A stretch of 64,000 bases of DNA from Bradyrhizobium lablabi (lineage in GTDB: Bacteria; Pseudomonadota; Alphaproteobacteria; Rhizobiales; Xanthobacteraceae). The stretch covers positions 1 to 64,000 of the forward strand of contig NZ_JAFCJK010000011.1 of NCBI RefSeq assembly GCF_018131005.1. The letters are read 5' to 3'. The translations under genes and the position numbers were made by a program. Below, piece after piece: positions 8,844-17,461 of this stretch; positions within the stretch are counted from its first letter, which is position 1, and each line of letters begins with the position of its first letter. Below the pieces are notes generated by a model, which was not told where the DNA came from, searched no databases, and worked only from the letters and a program-made list of their open reading frames with translations.

Positions 8844-10130
8844 CTAGATCATTCCCAACAGCCGCGGCAGCCACAGCGAAATCTCAGGCACGTACGTCAC
8901 GAGGCCGAGGAACACCAGCATTGCGCACAACCATGGTAGCACGGAAATCGTGATCTCGCTGATGCCCATCTTGGCGATGCTGCTCGCGATGTAGAGATTG
9001 AGGCCAACCGGCGGGTGGCACAGTCCGACTTCAGTGTTCACGATCATCAGGATGCCGAGATGCACCGGATGGATGCCGATCTTGGTGGCGAGCGGAAACA
9101 GGATCGGCGCCATGATGAGTAGAATCGACGACGGATCCATCACATTGCCGGCGAGCAGCAGGATGACGTTGACGACCAGCAGGAACATCCAGACCGAGAA
9201 ATTCTTGTCGATGATCCAGGCCGCCATTTCCTGCGGAATCTGCTCATGCGTCATCAGGAACGAGAACAGCACCGCATTGGTGATGATGTAGAGCAGCATC
9301 GAGCTCATGCTCGCGGCCTGCAGCAGCACCTTTGGCACTTCCGACAGCTTCAATTCCTTGTAGACGAACACCGTGATGAAGAAGGCGTAGGTTGCCGCCA
9401 CCGCGGCCGCTTCGGTCGGCGTGAAGACGCCGCCATAGATGCCGCCGAGCACGATGCCGATCAGAAGCAGACCCCAGATGCTTTCGCGAAACGCCTTGAA
9501 CTGCTGGCCAAGTGTAGCCCTCGGCATTTTCGGATAGCCGTTGCGCAGCGCCACGACGAAGGTCACCGCGGCCAGCATCAGCGCGAGCAGGATGCCCGGC
9601 ACGATGCCGGCCATGAACAGCGCGCCGATGGAGGTGTTGGTGGAGACGCCGTAGAGTACGAGGATGATCGAGGGCGGCACCAGGATGCCGAGCGCGCCCG
9701 AGGTCGAAATCACGCCGACGCCGAAGCGACGGGGATAGCCGTGCTCGACCATCGCCGGCATCATGATCGAGCCGATCGCGACCACGGTCGCAACGCTCGA
9801 ACCCGAGATCGCCGCAAACATCGCGCAAGCGGCGACGCCCGCCAGGCCCAGGCCGCCCGGCAGATGGCCGACCAGCGAGGTCGTGAATGCAATCATGCGT
9901 CGCGCGACGCCGCCGCGGGTCAGGAACGTGCCGGCGAGGATGAAGAACGGGATCGCCATGATGCCGAAATTGTCGAGGCCCGAAAACAGCTTCAACCCGA
10001 CGCTCTCGATCGGCACCTGCGTCATCGTGAACAGGAACGTCAGCACGGTGAGACCGAGCGAAATCGAGATCGGCATGCCCGTGAGCATCAGGGCAAACAG
10101 CAGTCCGAAGATCAGGGCGGCGCTCATCAC
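8844..10130 (-). CDS. dctM: TRAP transporter large permease subunit (DctM)
   Basis: 428 residues, highly hydrophobic, with about twelve membrane segments. The TRAP large-subunit pattern is visible, for example PFFILAGTFLTRGG near residue 60 and the region GSIMMPAMVEHGYPRRFGVGV. It forms the ion-coupled translocation channel with DctQ. Its start overlaps the dctQ stop (ATGA at 10127-10130), indicating translational coupling. The substrate is probably a C4-dicarboxylate or related organic acid, but the sequence alone does not decide it. Confidence 0.92.
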   Translation of the reverse strand: MMSAALIFGLLFALMLTGMPISISLGLTVLTFLFTMTQVPIESVGLKLFSGLDNFGIMAIPFFILAGTFLTRGGVARRMIAFTTSLVGHLPGGLGLAGVAACAMFAAISGSSVATVVAIGSIMMPAMVEHGYPRRFGVGVISTSGALGILVPPSIILVLYGVSTNTSIGALFMAGIVPGILLALMLAAVTFVVALRNGYPKMPRATLGQQFKAFRESIWGLLLIGIVLGGIYGGVFTPTEAAAVAATYAFFITVFVYKELKLSEVPKVLLQAASMSSMLLYIITNAVLFSFLMTHEQIPQEMAAWIIDKNFSVWMFLLVVNVILLLAGNVMDPSSILLIMAPILFPLATKIGIHPVHLGILMIVNTEVGLCHPPVGLNLYIASSIAKMGISEITISVLPWLCAMLVFLGLVTYVPEISLWLPRLLGMI

Positions 10131-10714
10131 GCTTCTCCGAGCGCGATCGGCGCGGTCTTGCTGGTTTCCACGCCCTCGACATGGGAGGCGTCATGGTGCG
10201 GCAGCTCGTCGGTCCACCAATAATTCCAGCACACCTGGAGGAAGCGGAAGCACATCAGGTAGGAGCCGAGCGGAATGCAGGCATAGACGATCCAGCTCGG
10301 AATTTCCAAGTCCGGCGACACCTGGTCGGTGTGCATCAGCTCGTAGACGAATTTGGCGCCCATGGTGCCGACGATGGCGGTGAACAGCGCACCGCCCAGC
10401 AGACCGAACAGAATCGTGCGCTTGCGCCAATAATCGTTGAGACGGTTGATCAGCACGTCGACGCCGACATGGATGCCGGCGCGCACGCCATAGGCGGCGC
10501 CAAACTTCGCCATCCAGATGAACATGTAGATGCACAGTTCCTGCGACCAGGCGAGGTTGATGCCGAACAGGTACGGGTAGAGGAACGGAACGTCCACCAG
10601 GAAGCGATGCACGACGGTGACGAAGGTGAGCAGCGTCGCACCGCCCATCAGGCTCGCGATGATGATTTCCTCAAGTCTGTCCAGAATTCGTAGCAGCATT
10701 GATATCCCCGTCAT
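10127..10714 (-). CDS. dctQ: TRAP transporter small permease subunit (DctQ)
   Basis: Up to 195 residues with four predicted membrane helices, typical of the DctQ family. An alternative ATG five codons in (10699, MLLRILDRLEE) is equally plausible because GGGG precedes it. The C-terminal 30 residues are hydrophilic. It lies between dctP and dctM in the canonical P-Q-M order and overlaps dctM by four bases. Confidence 0.88.
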   Translation of the reverse strand: MTGISMLLRILDRLEEIIIASLMGGATLLTFVTVVHRFLVDVPFLYPYLFGINLAWSQELCIYMFIWMAKFGAAYGVRAGIHVGVDVLINRLNDYWRKRTILFGLLGGALFTAIVGTMGAKFVYELMHTDQVSPDLEIPSWIVYACIPLGSYLMCFRFLQVCWNYWWTDELPHHDASHVEGVETSKTAPIALGEA

Positions 10715-10891
10715 GGCCGCCCCCGGCCAGAGCGATGTCTCCTTCTCCGTCCCACGCGGAGAAGACTGGGGCGAGGAGTTCTCTGCGCGCGCACGATGGC
10801 TGATGCGCTCGCGGAGATTCCCCTCACCCAGGTCACATTTTGATGTGAGCCGATCTTACCCCCGCACGCGGAGCGCGCGGGGTGCACCAGC

Positions 10892-11896
10892 CTAGTTCAT
10901 CGGGCCGCGGCCCGTCTCCTTCAGGAACTCGTCGATCAGGGGCTGACCGACGCGCGAGGCGACGTCCTTGTAGACCGGCATCATTGCCTTGCGCATCGCC
11001 TCGTCCTGCTCCGGCGTCAGCGTGACGACCTCGGTCTTGCCGGCCTTCTTGATCTCGGCGAGCGCGTCGTCGTTCTCCTTCGCGGACTGGCCGTTGCCGT
11101 ATTCGGTCGCTTCCTTCATCGCCTTGGAGAGCTGGTCGCGGATGTCGCCGGGCAGGCCGTCCCAGAACTTCTTGTTCACGATCACAACATAGCCGATATA
11201 GCCGTGGTTGGTGACGGTGGCGTATTTCTGCACCTCATGCATTTTCTGGGTGTAGATGTTCGACCAGGTGTTTTCCTGACCATCCACCACGCCGGTCTGC
11301 AGCGCCTGATAGACTTCCGAGAACGCCATCACCTGCGGGATCGCGCCAAGCGCGCGGAACTGGGCTTCCAGCACCTTCGACGACTGGATACGGAATTTCA
11401 GACCCTTGTAGTCGGTGGGCGCAACCAGCTTCTTGTTCGCGGTCATTTGCTTGAAGCCATTGTCCCAATAGGCGAGGCCGGTCATGCCCTTGGAGTCCAG
11501 GAGCTTGAGCAGCCTGGCGCCGAGCGGACCATCGGTCACCTTGCGCAGGGTCTTCAGGTCGGGGAGGATGTAGGGCAGATCGAAGACTTCGAATTCCTTG
11601 ATGCCGATCGGGCCGAACTTCGAGTTCGATGGCGCCAGCATCTGCACGGCGCCGAGCTGCAGCGCCTCGAGCTCTTCCTTGTCCTTGTAGAGGGTCGAGT
11701 TCGGGTAGACCTCGACCTTCACCTTGCCATCCGTGTACTTCTCGGCAAGTTCCTTGAACTTGTCGGCCGCCTTGCCCTTCGGCGTGTCGGAAGCCACCAC
11801 ATGGCTGAACTTGATCACGATCGGCGACTGCGCCGACGCCGGCCCAACAAAAGTCAGCGCCGCAATCGATGCGGCCGCCAAAATTAACTTACGCAT
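10892..11896 (-). CDS. dctP: TRAP transporter periplasmic solute-binding protein (DctP)
   Basis: 334 residues from the ATG at 11896, selected because AGGAGGAAAC precedes it and a signal peptide (MRKLILAAASIAALTFVGPASAQ) follows; an upstream open extension is not needed. The family pattern includes IKFSHVVASDTPKGKAADKF at the mature N-terminus and the ligand-binding Arg region KGLKFRIQSSK. It delivers substrate to the DctQM channel. It is the first gene of the dctPQM operon, with 177 bases between it and dctQ. Confidence 0.93.
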   Translation of the reverse strand: MRKLILAAASIAALTFVGPASAQSPIVIKFSHVVASDTPKGKAADKFKELAEKYTDGKVKVEVYPNSTLYKDKEELEALQLGAVQMLAPSNSKFGPIGIKEFEVFDLPYILPDLKTLRKVTDGPLGARLLKLLDSKGMTGLAYWDNGFKQMTANKKLVAPTDYKGLKFRIQSSKVLEAQFRALGAIPQVMAFSEVYQALQTGVVDGQENTWSNIYTQKMHEVQKYATVTNHGYIGYVVIVNKKFWDGLPGDIRDQLSKAMKEATEYGNGQSAKENDDALAEIKKAGKTEVVTLTPEQDEAMRKAMMPVYKDVASRVGQPLIDEFLKETGRGPMN

Positions 11897-12149
11897 GTTT
11901 CCTCCTGCGTATTGCGGAGCACGGTTTACCGGCCCCGGGACTTGTATACCAGCGGCACCATTACCGAGAAGCCGTGCCGAAAGCCATTGCCCCTTTAGCA
12001 GGGTCCAATGCTGCATCAAGCAGGTTCTGGCGCGCATCCTTGCTGCACTGCAAAAAGCAACATGGCGGCATTCGCGGATGAAATGTCTAACAGCGATGAG
12101 GATGTGCGTACGCCTTCTCGCGGCACGATACGCCCGAGCTTTTCATCTC

Positions 12150-12410
12150 CGCCCTCATGAGGAATGAGGGCGCAGGGAAAGCCGGGTGCCGATCGCACCC
12201 ATGGGCCCCGTGCAACAAAAAGCACGGGGGTAGGACCACAGGTGTAACCGGAAACAGCCCGGCTTTCCCTGCGCGATGGTTTTACGGCTTACTTCGCGCT
12301 CTCCTCGGTGAGACCGGGCTTTGTTGCCACCGTCGCCCCAGAGAAGCGTGAGCTTCTGAAGGACTTAACACCAGCCACTGGGGCGTCAGGACCACACGAC
12401 TTAATGTTTA
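12150..12410. repeat. Dispersed Bradyrhizobium-type inverted-repeat element
   Basis: The element is framed by a perfect 17-bp inverted repeat GCGCAGGGAAAGCCGGG (12170-12186) and its complement (12258-12274), 71 bases apart. A block then ends GGGGCGTCAGGACCACACGAC. From memory, the same mosaic (gagggcgcaggga...cggc, then gcgtcaggaccacacga) recurs between genes in Bradyrhizobium and Rhodopseudomonas. There is no transposase frame, so it is a non-autonomous repeat. Copy number cannot be tested here. Confidence 0.55.
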
Positions 12411-13239
12411 GCCTGTTTTTCAACCTGTTGAAAATGCGAAAAGCGCCCGAAAATTAAGGGCTTTTTCGATTTCTCCTCGACCCGCGAAAGGCTCGCCCAA
12501 ACCCGCTGGGCCCCGATAGGCCCTAGTTTCACACCCTGTGCGCTGGTGCGGTCTAGGCGGTATCTGTAGCCCTACGCACCCGCCACGCGTTGTACGGCCG
12601 CGCGTTGCTTCGCCGTCGCGGGCGAGCAATGCATCGGTTCACATCGAGGAGGTTGCAGATCATTGGAGATGATTTGAGCTTTGATAAGTCGGGCCGCATC
12701 ACTGCGGCAAATCCTTGCAGAGCTTGATCACGATCATGACCGTCGAACTGACTGCTACCACCACCGGGCAGATAAACGGCAACTCTTCCAGCAGGCTGAC
12801 AAGGGCCGTCCGGACGCGGATAGTTCTCTTCACATGCGCAAAGCGCCAGCCTGCTACACCCATCGGAGAACTCCGTTGGCCCCCAGCAGCGGCAGTCTGA
12901 TTTTTCACGCGAAGGGCGTGCCCTGGCTATAGCCAATTCGGGTGTTCCCCAGATCAAGGTGAAGGAACCCTTTCAGCCCCGTAGCCCTGCGCTCCCGGCG
13001 CGCTGTGCGGCCTTCCTGCGGGCTTGGTGCGGCTGCCGCTGATGCCTGCCGCTGGTGCGAACGTCGGCGCGCTCGACGCTGGCGCTGTCGCCGAAGCTCG
13101 TGAGCGCGTGACGCTGGCCGGACCGTCGTCGTGCGGCGGAAGCCTCGCTGCCTCAACGTCTTGCAGCCGCGCGAGCGTGCCTGCGTAGGGTCGGAAATAA
13201 TGAGATTGGACGCGGTTTGCGGGGTGGAGGGACCGTCTT
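12411..13239. other. Accessory debris without a supported gene
   Basis: About 830 bases with many short, mutually overlapping frames and no recognisable product. A minus-strand GTG frame (12699-12908) encodes a hydrophobic stretch near its C-terminus but has no ribosome site. The base composition is uneven compared with the dct and leuA genes on either side, consistent with decayed foreign DNA. Confidence 0.35.
12439..12466 (+). terminator. Intrinsic terminator-like hairpin
   Basis: AAAAGC(G)CCC pairs with GGGCTTTT across a nine-base A-rich loop, with one bulged G, and the right arm runs into TTTTTC. It has terminator form on the plus strand, but no gene can be assigned to it, so it may be a remnant carried with the island. 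Confidence 0.4.
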
Positions 13240-13491
13240 CTAGTTGTGCTTTCGCGAACAGTTCGCAACGCAAGCATCATAGTTTGGGCGGCAACGCCTT
13301 GAGGCCACACAAGCTTCGATCCTATCGTGTGCGCTTGGTGATCCGTGTCCCTTGCTGTCTCCGCCGCAGACCATAACGCACATATTCCAACTACTATTGC
13401 ATCCTTCAAGGCATTTCTCTTGCTCCTGAAAGGATGCGACGGCCGTCGTCGGCAAAAAGGCTAGAACGGCTACGATCAGAAGTCTCTCCAT
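13240..13491 (-). CDS. Small secreted cysteine-rich protein (8 Cys, CX3C pairs)
   Basis: 83 residues. A signal peptide (MERLLIVAVLAFLPTTAVAS) is followed by a short domain with eight cysteines at 27, 31, 38, 42, 61, 67, 74 and 78, giving C-x3-C, C-x3-C, C-x5-C and C-x3-C pairs. This spacing suggests helix pairs clamped by disulfides, or metal binding, in the periplasm. The regular cysteine pattern and signal peptide make chance coding unlikely. The ribosome site is weak and the GC content looks lower than in neighbouring core genes. I recognise no family. It lies about 700 bases from the LanC-like gene, on the other strand. Confidence 0.55.
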   Translation of the reverse strand: MERLLIVAVLAFLPTTAVASFQEQEKCLEGCNSSWNMCVMVCGGDSKGHGSPSAHDRIEACVASRRCRPNYDACVANCSRKHN

Positions 13492-13543
13492 CGGCTAAAT
13501 ACCTAACCTGCGGCCCAAGGAAGAGCCGTCGACGAATATTGGA

Positions 13544-13690
13544 ATGCTACCTTCCGCGGAGCCCGCAAAGGGCGGCCTCCAGCTCGTCCAGCAAGACGTC
13601 CTGGCCCAGCAGAACGCCGTTCTCGGAGACCGGCGCGAATTCGCTGAGACTGTCAACGCCTGCATCGAGAAGAAGCTGGCAGAAGAATAA
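13544..13690 (+). CDS. 48-residue hypothetical ORF, possible gene remnant
   Basis: A plus-strand frame begins MLPSAEPAKGGLQLVQQDV and ends IEKKLAEE. The frame stays open for another 15 codons upstream without a start. The amphipathic, Gln/Glu-rich sequence reads like the C-terminus of a larger protein, perhaps of phage origin, but nothing is recognisable. A GGCC/GGCC mini-hairpin follows the stop. Confidence 0.3.
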   Translation: MLPSAEPAKGGLQLVQQDVLAQQNAVLGDRREFAETVNACIEKKLAEE

Positions 13691-14194
13691 GGCCGCCTCA
13701 GGCCAGAGCTAAGCAAGCAGCTTGGCGCGCCGATGGATTATCGAGATCAGCGGCCACGCGCGCGGCTTGACAGCATCTGAGCGCCGGATAGTCGGCACGC
13801 CGACTAAAAGGCCGCCGCCTCAATGTCTTGCACGATTTGGGCAGGCCACGGTCAGATGCAGGATGATCGCAAGGTACTGTGGAGGTCAGAGAAAAGCGCG
13901 GGGACCGCGCGACGGCCCGTATCGAGAATATCTGCTGCGAGAAAATCCGTGGTTGCAGTTACAGGGAAGGCAACACGCGCGTTCTCATAAATCGAGAATG
14001 CAGTGCGTCCTACTCGATGTCCGCTTTGCCCGGATGACGACCGGATTTTGCCGCGCAGGGAAAGGTCGCGAAGGGTCACTTTCGGAAGTGTTGGCACATT
14101 GACGCGATACCATTTCAGCACGATGATTGGACATCAAGACGGGTTACCGGACGGTGCGAAGGGGCGGCAGCCGAGCATCTAAGGATATTCCCCG
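13691..14194. other. Upstream region of the LanC-like gene
   Basis: 504 bases with no supported gene. Frames 13722-14102 (+) and 13852-14121 (-) overlap each other and lack ribosome sites. The region should hold the promoter of the LanC-like gene at 14195, which is preceded by AAGGATATTCCCCG. No obvious precursor-peptide gene was found here. Confidence 0.35.
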
Positions 14195-15400
14195 ATGATC
14201 TACGAGGCAGCGCGTCACGAAGCCCTCAATGGGTCAAGTTGGAACGAAGCGACTTCGCGCGAATACATTCAACGCATTGCAGCCGACGCCAGCGCAACAT
14301 TTTCTCGCCGCGACCTATGGCCAACACATCCGCTGGAGGAAGCCCGTCCGGGCACTCGCTTTTATAGTCTCTACGTTGGCGCGGGTGGTGTCGTGTGGGC
14401 GCTCAACCACCTGAGGCGTATCGGGGCCATTGTCGATCATCCCGATTTTCTGGAAGTAATACCTGAATTAAGGGAGGCCAACCGCGCCAAGATCGAATGC
14501 GGACGGTGGCGCAGCCACGGCGCTGACGGCCTTCTGATCGGTGACGCTGGACTGCTTCTAGTTGCGGGCCGTTTGGCGGGGCTGAACACCGTCGCAGATC
14601 AATTGGGAGCCGCTGTTGATAATACCAAGGACAATCCGGTGCGAGAATTCATGTTCGGGTCTCCTGGGACAGCAACCCTATCACTCGCGCTGTTTGAGGA
14701 AACTGGTGATGTCATTTGGGCGTCGCGGTTCCTTCGCGATGTCAGGCTTCTGTGGGATCGGCTTGAAGCTTGCGAGGGCGCGGATTGCCTGATCTGGGAG
14801 CAAAATCTTCAAGGACATAAGGCGACACATCTAGGCGCAGTTCACGGCTTCGCGGGAAATGCCTTTCCTGCGTTGCGCGGCCAACATCTCTTGCCCGAGA
14901 ACGAGCAAAAACAGTGGCTGGATTGCATTGTTCGCACGCTGCGAGCGACGGCAGTCCGCGAGGGGGAGTTGATCAATTGGCCGCAATCAGTTGGCAAACA
15001 TCGACCGGGCCGCACCGCAATGCTAATGCAGCACTGTCATGGTGCGCCTGGCATTGTGAACACCATGGCCACATTTCCGAGCTCAGCCATTGACGATCTC
15101 TTGACTGCGGCTGGCGAGACGATCTGGCAAGCCGGCCCGCTGAAAAAAGGTAGCTGTATTTGTCACGGCACGGCTGGAAACGGCTTTGCGTTTCTCAAAT
15201 TATTCAAGCGCACCGGAAGCGAGATGTGGCTGGATCGTGCCCGACAGTTCGCGGCCCACGCAATACGCCAGTGTGAGGTAGCAAAGCAACAGTATGGTCA
15301 GTACCGCTATACGTTGTGGACCGGCGATCTAGGGCTTGCGATCTTCCTCTCAAAATGTATTGAAGGCGACGATCTTTTTCCAACCGAAGACTTCTTCTAG
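14195..15400 (+). CDS. LanC-like cyclase/thioether synthetase, stand-alone
   Basis: 401 residues with the alpha/alpha-toroid fold signature: seven GxxG turns at about 62-65, 116-119, 155-158, 218-221, 283-286, 325-328 and 377-380. The three zinc ligands of nisin cyclase are all present at equivalent places: Cys281 (QHCHGAPG), Cys323 and His324 (CICHGTAG). The active-site His of the HGxAG motif is His217. The protein should therefore be catalytically competent for thiol addition to dehydroamino acids. No LanB, LanM, protease or ABC exporter is encoded nearby, so it is not a standard lantibiotic cluster; it may resemble eukaryote-type LANCL proteins or modify an unknown substrate. AAGGA precedes the ATG. 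It lies in an accessory island between dctPQM and leuA. Confidence 0.85.
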   Translation: MIYEAARHEALNGSSWNEATSREYIQRIAADASATFSRRDLWPTHPLEEARPGTRFYSLYVGAGGVVWALNHLRRIGAIVDHPDFLEVIPELREANRAKIECGRWRSHGADGLLIGDAGLLLVAGRLAGLNTVADQLGAAVDNTKDNPVREFMFGSPGTATLSLALFEETGDVIWASRFLRDVRLLWDRLEACEGADCLIWEQNLQGHKATHLGAVHGFAGNAFPALRGQHLLPENEQKQWLDCIVRTLRATAVREGELINWPQSVGKHRPGRTAMLMQHCHGAPGIVNTMATFPSSAIDDLLTAAGETIWQAGPLKKGSCICHGTAGNGFAFLKLFKRTGSEMWLDRARQFAAHAIRQCEVAKQQYGQYRYTLWTGDLGLAIFLSKCIEGDDLFPTEDFF

Positions 15401-15527
15401 CCAACATCCAATTTCTGCTGTGGATCATTCGCGACCGGGTTGGCCAGCGGCCAGTCCGGACATGGTCAGCTATGCCGCCGCAAGCGGAAGTAAGCTATCC
15501 TGCGGCGACGCAGCAGGAACCAACACG

Positions 15528-15779
15528 ATGCCTGAGACCGTTATCGTTGATGACCCGCCCGCCGCCAAGGGGGCTGCCACCGTCAGCGCGTCGGCTTTGG
15601 CGGCGCAGCTTGATTGCAGCCGCGCGTACATCGGCAAGCTCGAAGGCGAAGGCGTGAACCAGCGGCAAGGTGACGGCTACCCGCTCGGCGAGAGCCGCGT
15701 TGCCTACCTCCGGTACTTGCGGCGTGAGTGCTCCCGAAACAGAAACGCGGCGCCGAAGCGCCGCGTTCTGCAACGATAG
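15528..15779 (+). pseudogene. Truncated phage terminase small subunit (Nu1-like)
   Basis: The frame from ATG 15528 encodes about 65 residues of a Nu1-type DNA-packaging protein with a winged-helix DNA-binding N-terminus (VSASALAAQLDCSRAYIGKLEGEG, then YPLGESRVAYLRYLRRE). Family members are usually about 150 residues or more. Here, after RYLRRE, the reading frame runs into the leuA terminator hairpin, so the last 18 or so residues are translated terminator. The helical oligomerisation part is lost. It marks the right edge of the accessory island as phage-derived. Confidence 0.6.
15744..15767 (-). terminator. leuA intrinsic terminator with UUCG tetraloop
   Basis: On the minus strand a perfect 10-bp stem AACGCGGCGC/GCGCCGCGTT closes on TTCG and is followed by TCTGTTTC. 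It lies 20 bases beyond the leuA stop and is a classic rho-independent terminator. Confidence 0.85.
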
Positions 15780-15787
15780 AATGAAGA

Positions 15788-17347
15788 TCAGCTCGCGGCG
15801 GCCGCCGGGATGTCGCGCTGCCGCTTCATCACTATCTTGTTCAGCGCGCCGAGATAGGCTTTTGCGGAGGCCACCAGCGTGTCCGGATCGGCGGCGCGGG
15901 CGCTCATCGAACGGCCCTCATGCGCGAGACGCACGGTGACTTCCGCCTGTGCGTCGGTGCCCTCGGTCACTGCGTGAACCTGATAGAGCTCGAGCTTGGC
16001 CTCGTGCGGCACCAGGCGCTTGATGCAGTTGAACACCGCGTCCACCGGGCCGTTGCCTTCGGCTTCCTCGATTCGGATCTGGCCATCGACATCGAGCTTC
16101 ATGGTCGCGCGCTGCGGGCCATGGGTACCGGCGATCACAGTCAACGAGGTCAATTTGATGCGGTCGTGGGCAGCAGCGATCTCCTCGTCGAGCAGCGCCT
16201 CGATATCCTCGTCGTAAATGTCCTTCTTGCGGTCGGCGAGCGCCTTCATCCGCGTGAAGGCGTCTTCGAGCTGATTGGGGCCGAGCTTGTAGCCCATCTC
16301 CTCCAGCTTGTGCACGAAGGCGTGGCGGCCGGAATGCTTGCCGAGCACCAGCGACGACTGTTTCAGGCCGACCACCTCGGGACGCATGATCTCGTAGGTC
16401 GAGGCGTCCTTGAGCACGCCGTCCTGATGGATTCCGCTCTCATGGGCGAACGCGTTCCGGCCGACGATCGCTTTATTGTATTGCACCGGGAACGAAGTCG
16501 CGGCCGACACCAGTTTGGACGCGCGGGTGAGCTGTGTGGTGTCGATCTTGTTCCAGTACGGAAACTTGTCGTTCCGCACATTGATCGCCATCACGATCTC
16601 TTCCAGCGCGGCGTTGCCGGCACGCTCGCCGATCCCGTTGATCGTACATTCGACCTGGCGGGCGCCGCCGACGATACCGGCCAGCGAGTTGGCGACCGCC
16701 ATACCGAGATCATTGTGGCAGTGGACCGAGAACACCGCCTTGTCGGAGTTCGGCACGCGCTCGATCAGCGTCTTCATGAAGTGGGTGTATTCCTCCGGCA
16801 CCGTATAGCCGACCGTGTCGGGGATGTTCACCGTGGTAGCGCCGGCCTTGATCACGGCTTCGACGATCCGGCAGAGATATTCCATCTCGCTGCGAGTGCC
16901 GTCCTCGGCCGACCACTCGACATCGTCGATCTGGTTGCGGGCGCGAGCGACCATGGCGACCGAGGTCTCGATCACTTCCTCCGGCGTCTTGTTCAGCTTG
17001 ACGCGCATGTGCAGCGGCGAGGTCGCGATCACTGTGTGGACGCGGCCGCGTTTTGCGAACTTCACCGCCTCGGCGCAGCGGTCGATATCGGCCGGGTGGG
17101 CGCGAGACAGACCGGCAATGATCGAGTTCTTAGAGCGGCGGGCGATCTCGCTGACGGCCTGGAAGTCGCCTTCCGAGGTGATCGGGAAGCCGGCCTCGAT
17201 GACATCGACGCCCATGTCATCCAGGAGCTCCGCGACCTCGAGCTTCTCCTCGAAGGTCATGGTGGCGCCGGGGCATTGCTCGCCGTCGCGCAACGTGGTG
17301 TCGAAAATGATGACGCGGTCCTTCTCGGACTTGTTGACGTGGGCCAT
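15788..17347 (-). CDS. leuA: 2-isopropylmalate synthase
   Basis: 519 residues from the ATG at 17347, preceded by AAAAGGAATTTTTGAA. It catalyses the first committed step of leucine synthesis, condensing acetyl-CoA with 2-ketoisovalerate. The TIM-barrel domain begins VIIFDTTLRDGEQCPG, the divalent-metal and substrate motif. The HCHNDLGMAVANSL motif holds the metal-binding histidines and GxGERAGNAALEE follows. The C-terminal part is the LeuA allosteric domain for leucine feedback. Its length matches the long form typical of Rhizobiales. It is controlled by an upstream leader (see 17375-17571) and ends in a strong terminator. Confidence 0.96.
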   Translation of the reverse strand: MAHVNKSEKDRVIIFDTTLRDGEQCPGATMTFEEKLEVAELLDDMGVDVIEAGFPITSEGDFQAVSEIARRSKNSIIAGLSRAHPADIDRCAEAVKFAKRGRVHTVIATSPLHMRVKLNKTPEEVIETSVAMVARARNQIDDVEWSAEDGTRSEMEYLCRIVEAVIKAGATTVNIPDTVGYTVPEEYTHFMKTLIERVPNSDKAVFSVHCHNDLGMAVANSLAGIVGGARQVECTINGIGERAGNAALEEIVMAINVRNDKFPYWNKIDTTQLTRASKLVSAATSFPVQYNKAIVGRNAFAHESGIHQDGVLKDASTYEIMRPEVVGLKQSSLVLGKHSGRHAFVHKLEEMGYKLGPNQLEDAFTRMKALADRKKDIYDEDIEALLDEEIAAAHDRIKLTSLTVIAGTHGPQRATMKLDVDGQIRIEEAEGNGPVDAVFNCIKRLVPHEAKLELYQVHAVTEGTDAQAEVTVRLAHEGRSMSARAADPDTLVASAKAYLGALNKIVMKRQRDIPAAAAS

Positions 17348-17374
17348 TTCAAAAATTCCTTTTGGATGAGTCGC

Positions 17375-17461
17375 GCCGTCTGATGAGCGCTGAAGGGTTT
17401 CCAAGGTTCTCTCGCAACCCCTGAGTGCCCAGGCGCAAACGGCCCAGACGGCCCTCAGGGG
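17375..17461 (-). promoter_or_regulatory. leuA leader: mutually exclusive RNA stems
   Basis: On the minus strand, segment A1 CCCCTGAG (17461-17454, covering the leader stop codon) pairs with A2 CTCAGGGG (17425-17418). Segment B1 GCCGTCTG (17452-17445) pairs with B2 CAGACGGC (17382-17375). The order A1-B1-A2-B2 means the two pairings cross and exclude each other unless a pseudoknot forms. B2 ends 27 bases before the leuA ATG. A T5 run occurs only near the ribosome site, so control could be of transcription or of translation initiation. Confidence 0.6.

Noticed and set aside
9244..10223. Long antisense frames over the TRAP genes
   Set aside because: They are shadows of dctM and dctQ caused by high GC; composition is Arg/His-rich and without family signals. 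The same applies to long antisense frames over leuA, degP and the liv genes.
12699..12908. GTG-started minus frame with a hydrophobic C-terminal stretch, possibly holin-like
   Set aside because: No ribosome site, overlaps equally long frames on both strands, and no recognisable family; left as debris.
13722..14121. Opposed frames upstream of the LanC-like gene considered as a precursor-peptide gene
   Set aside because: Neither frame has a leader-like N-terminus followed by a Ser/Thr/Cys-rich core, and neither has a ribosome site.
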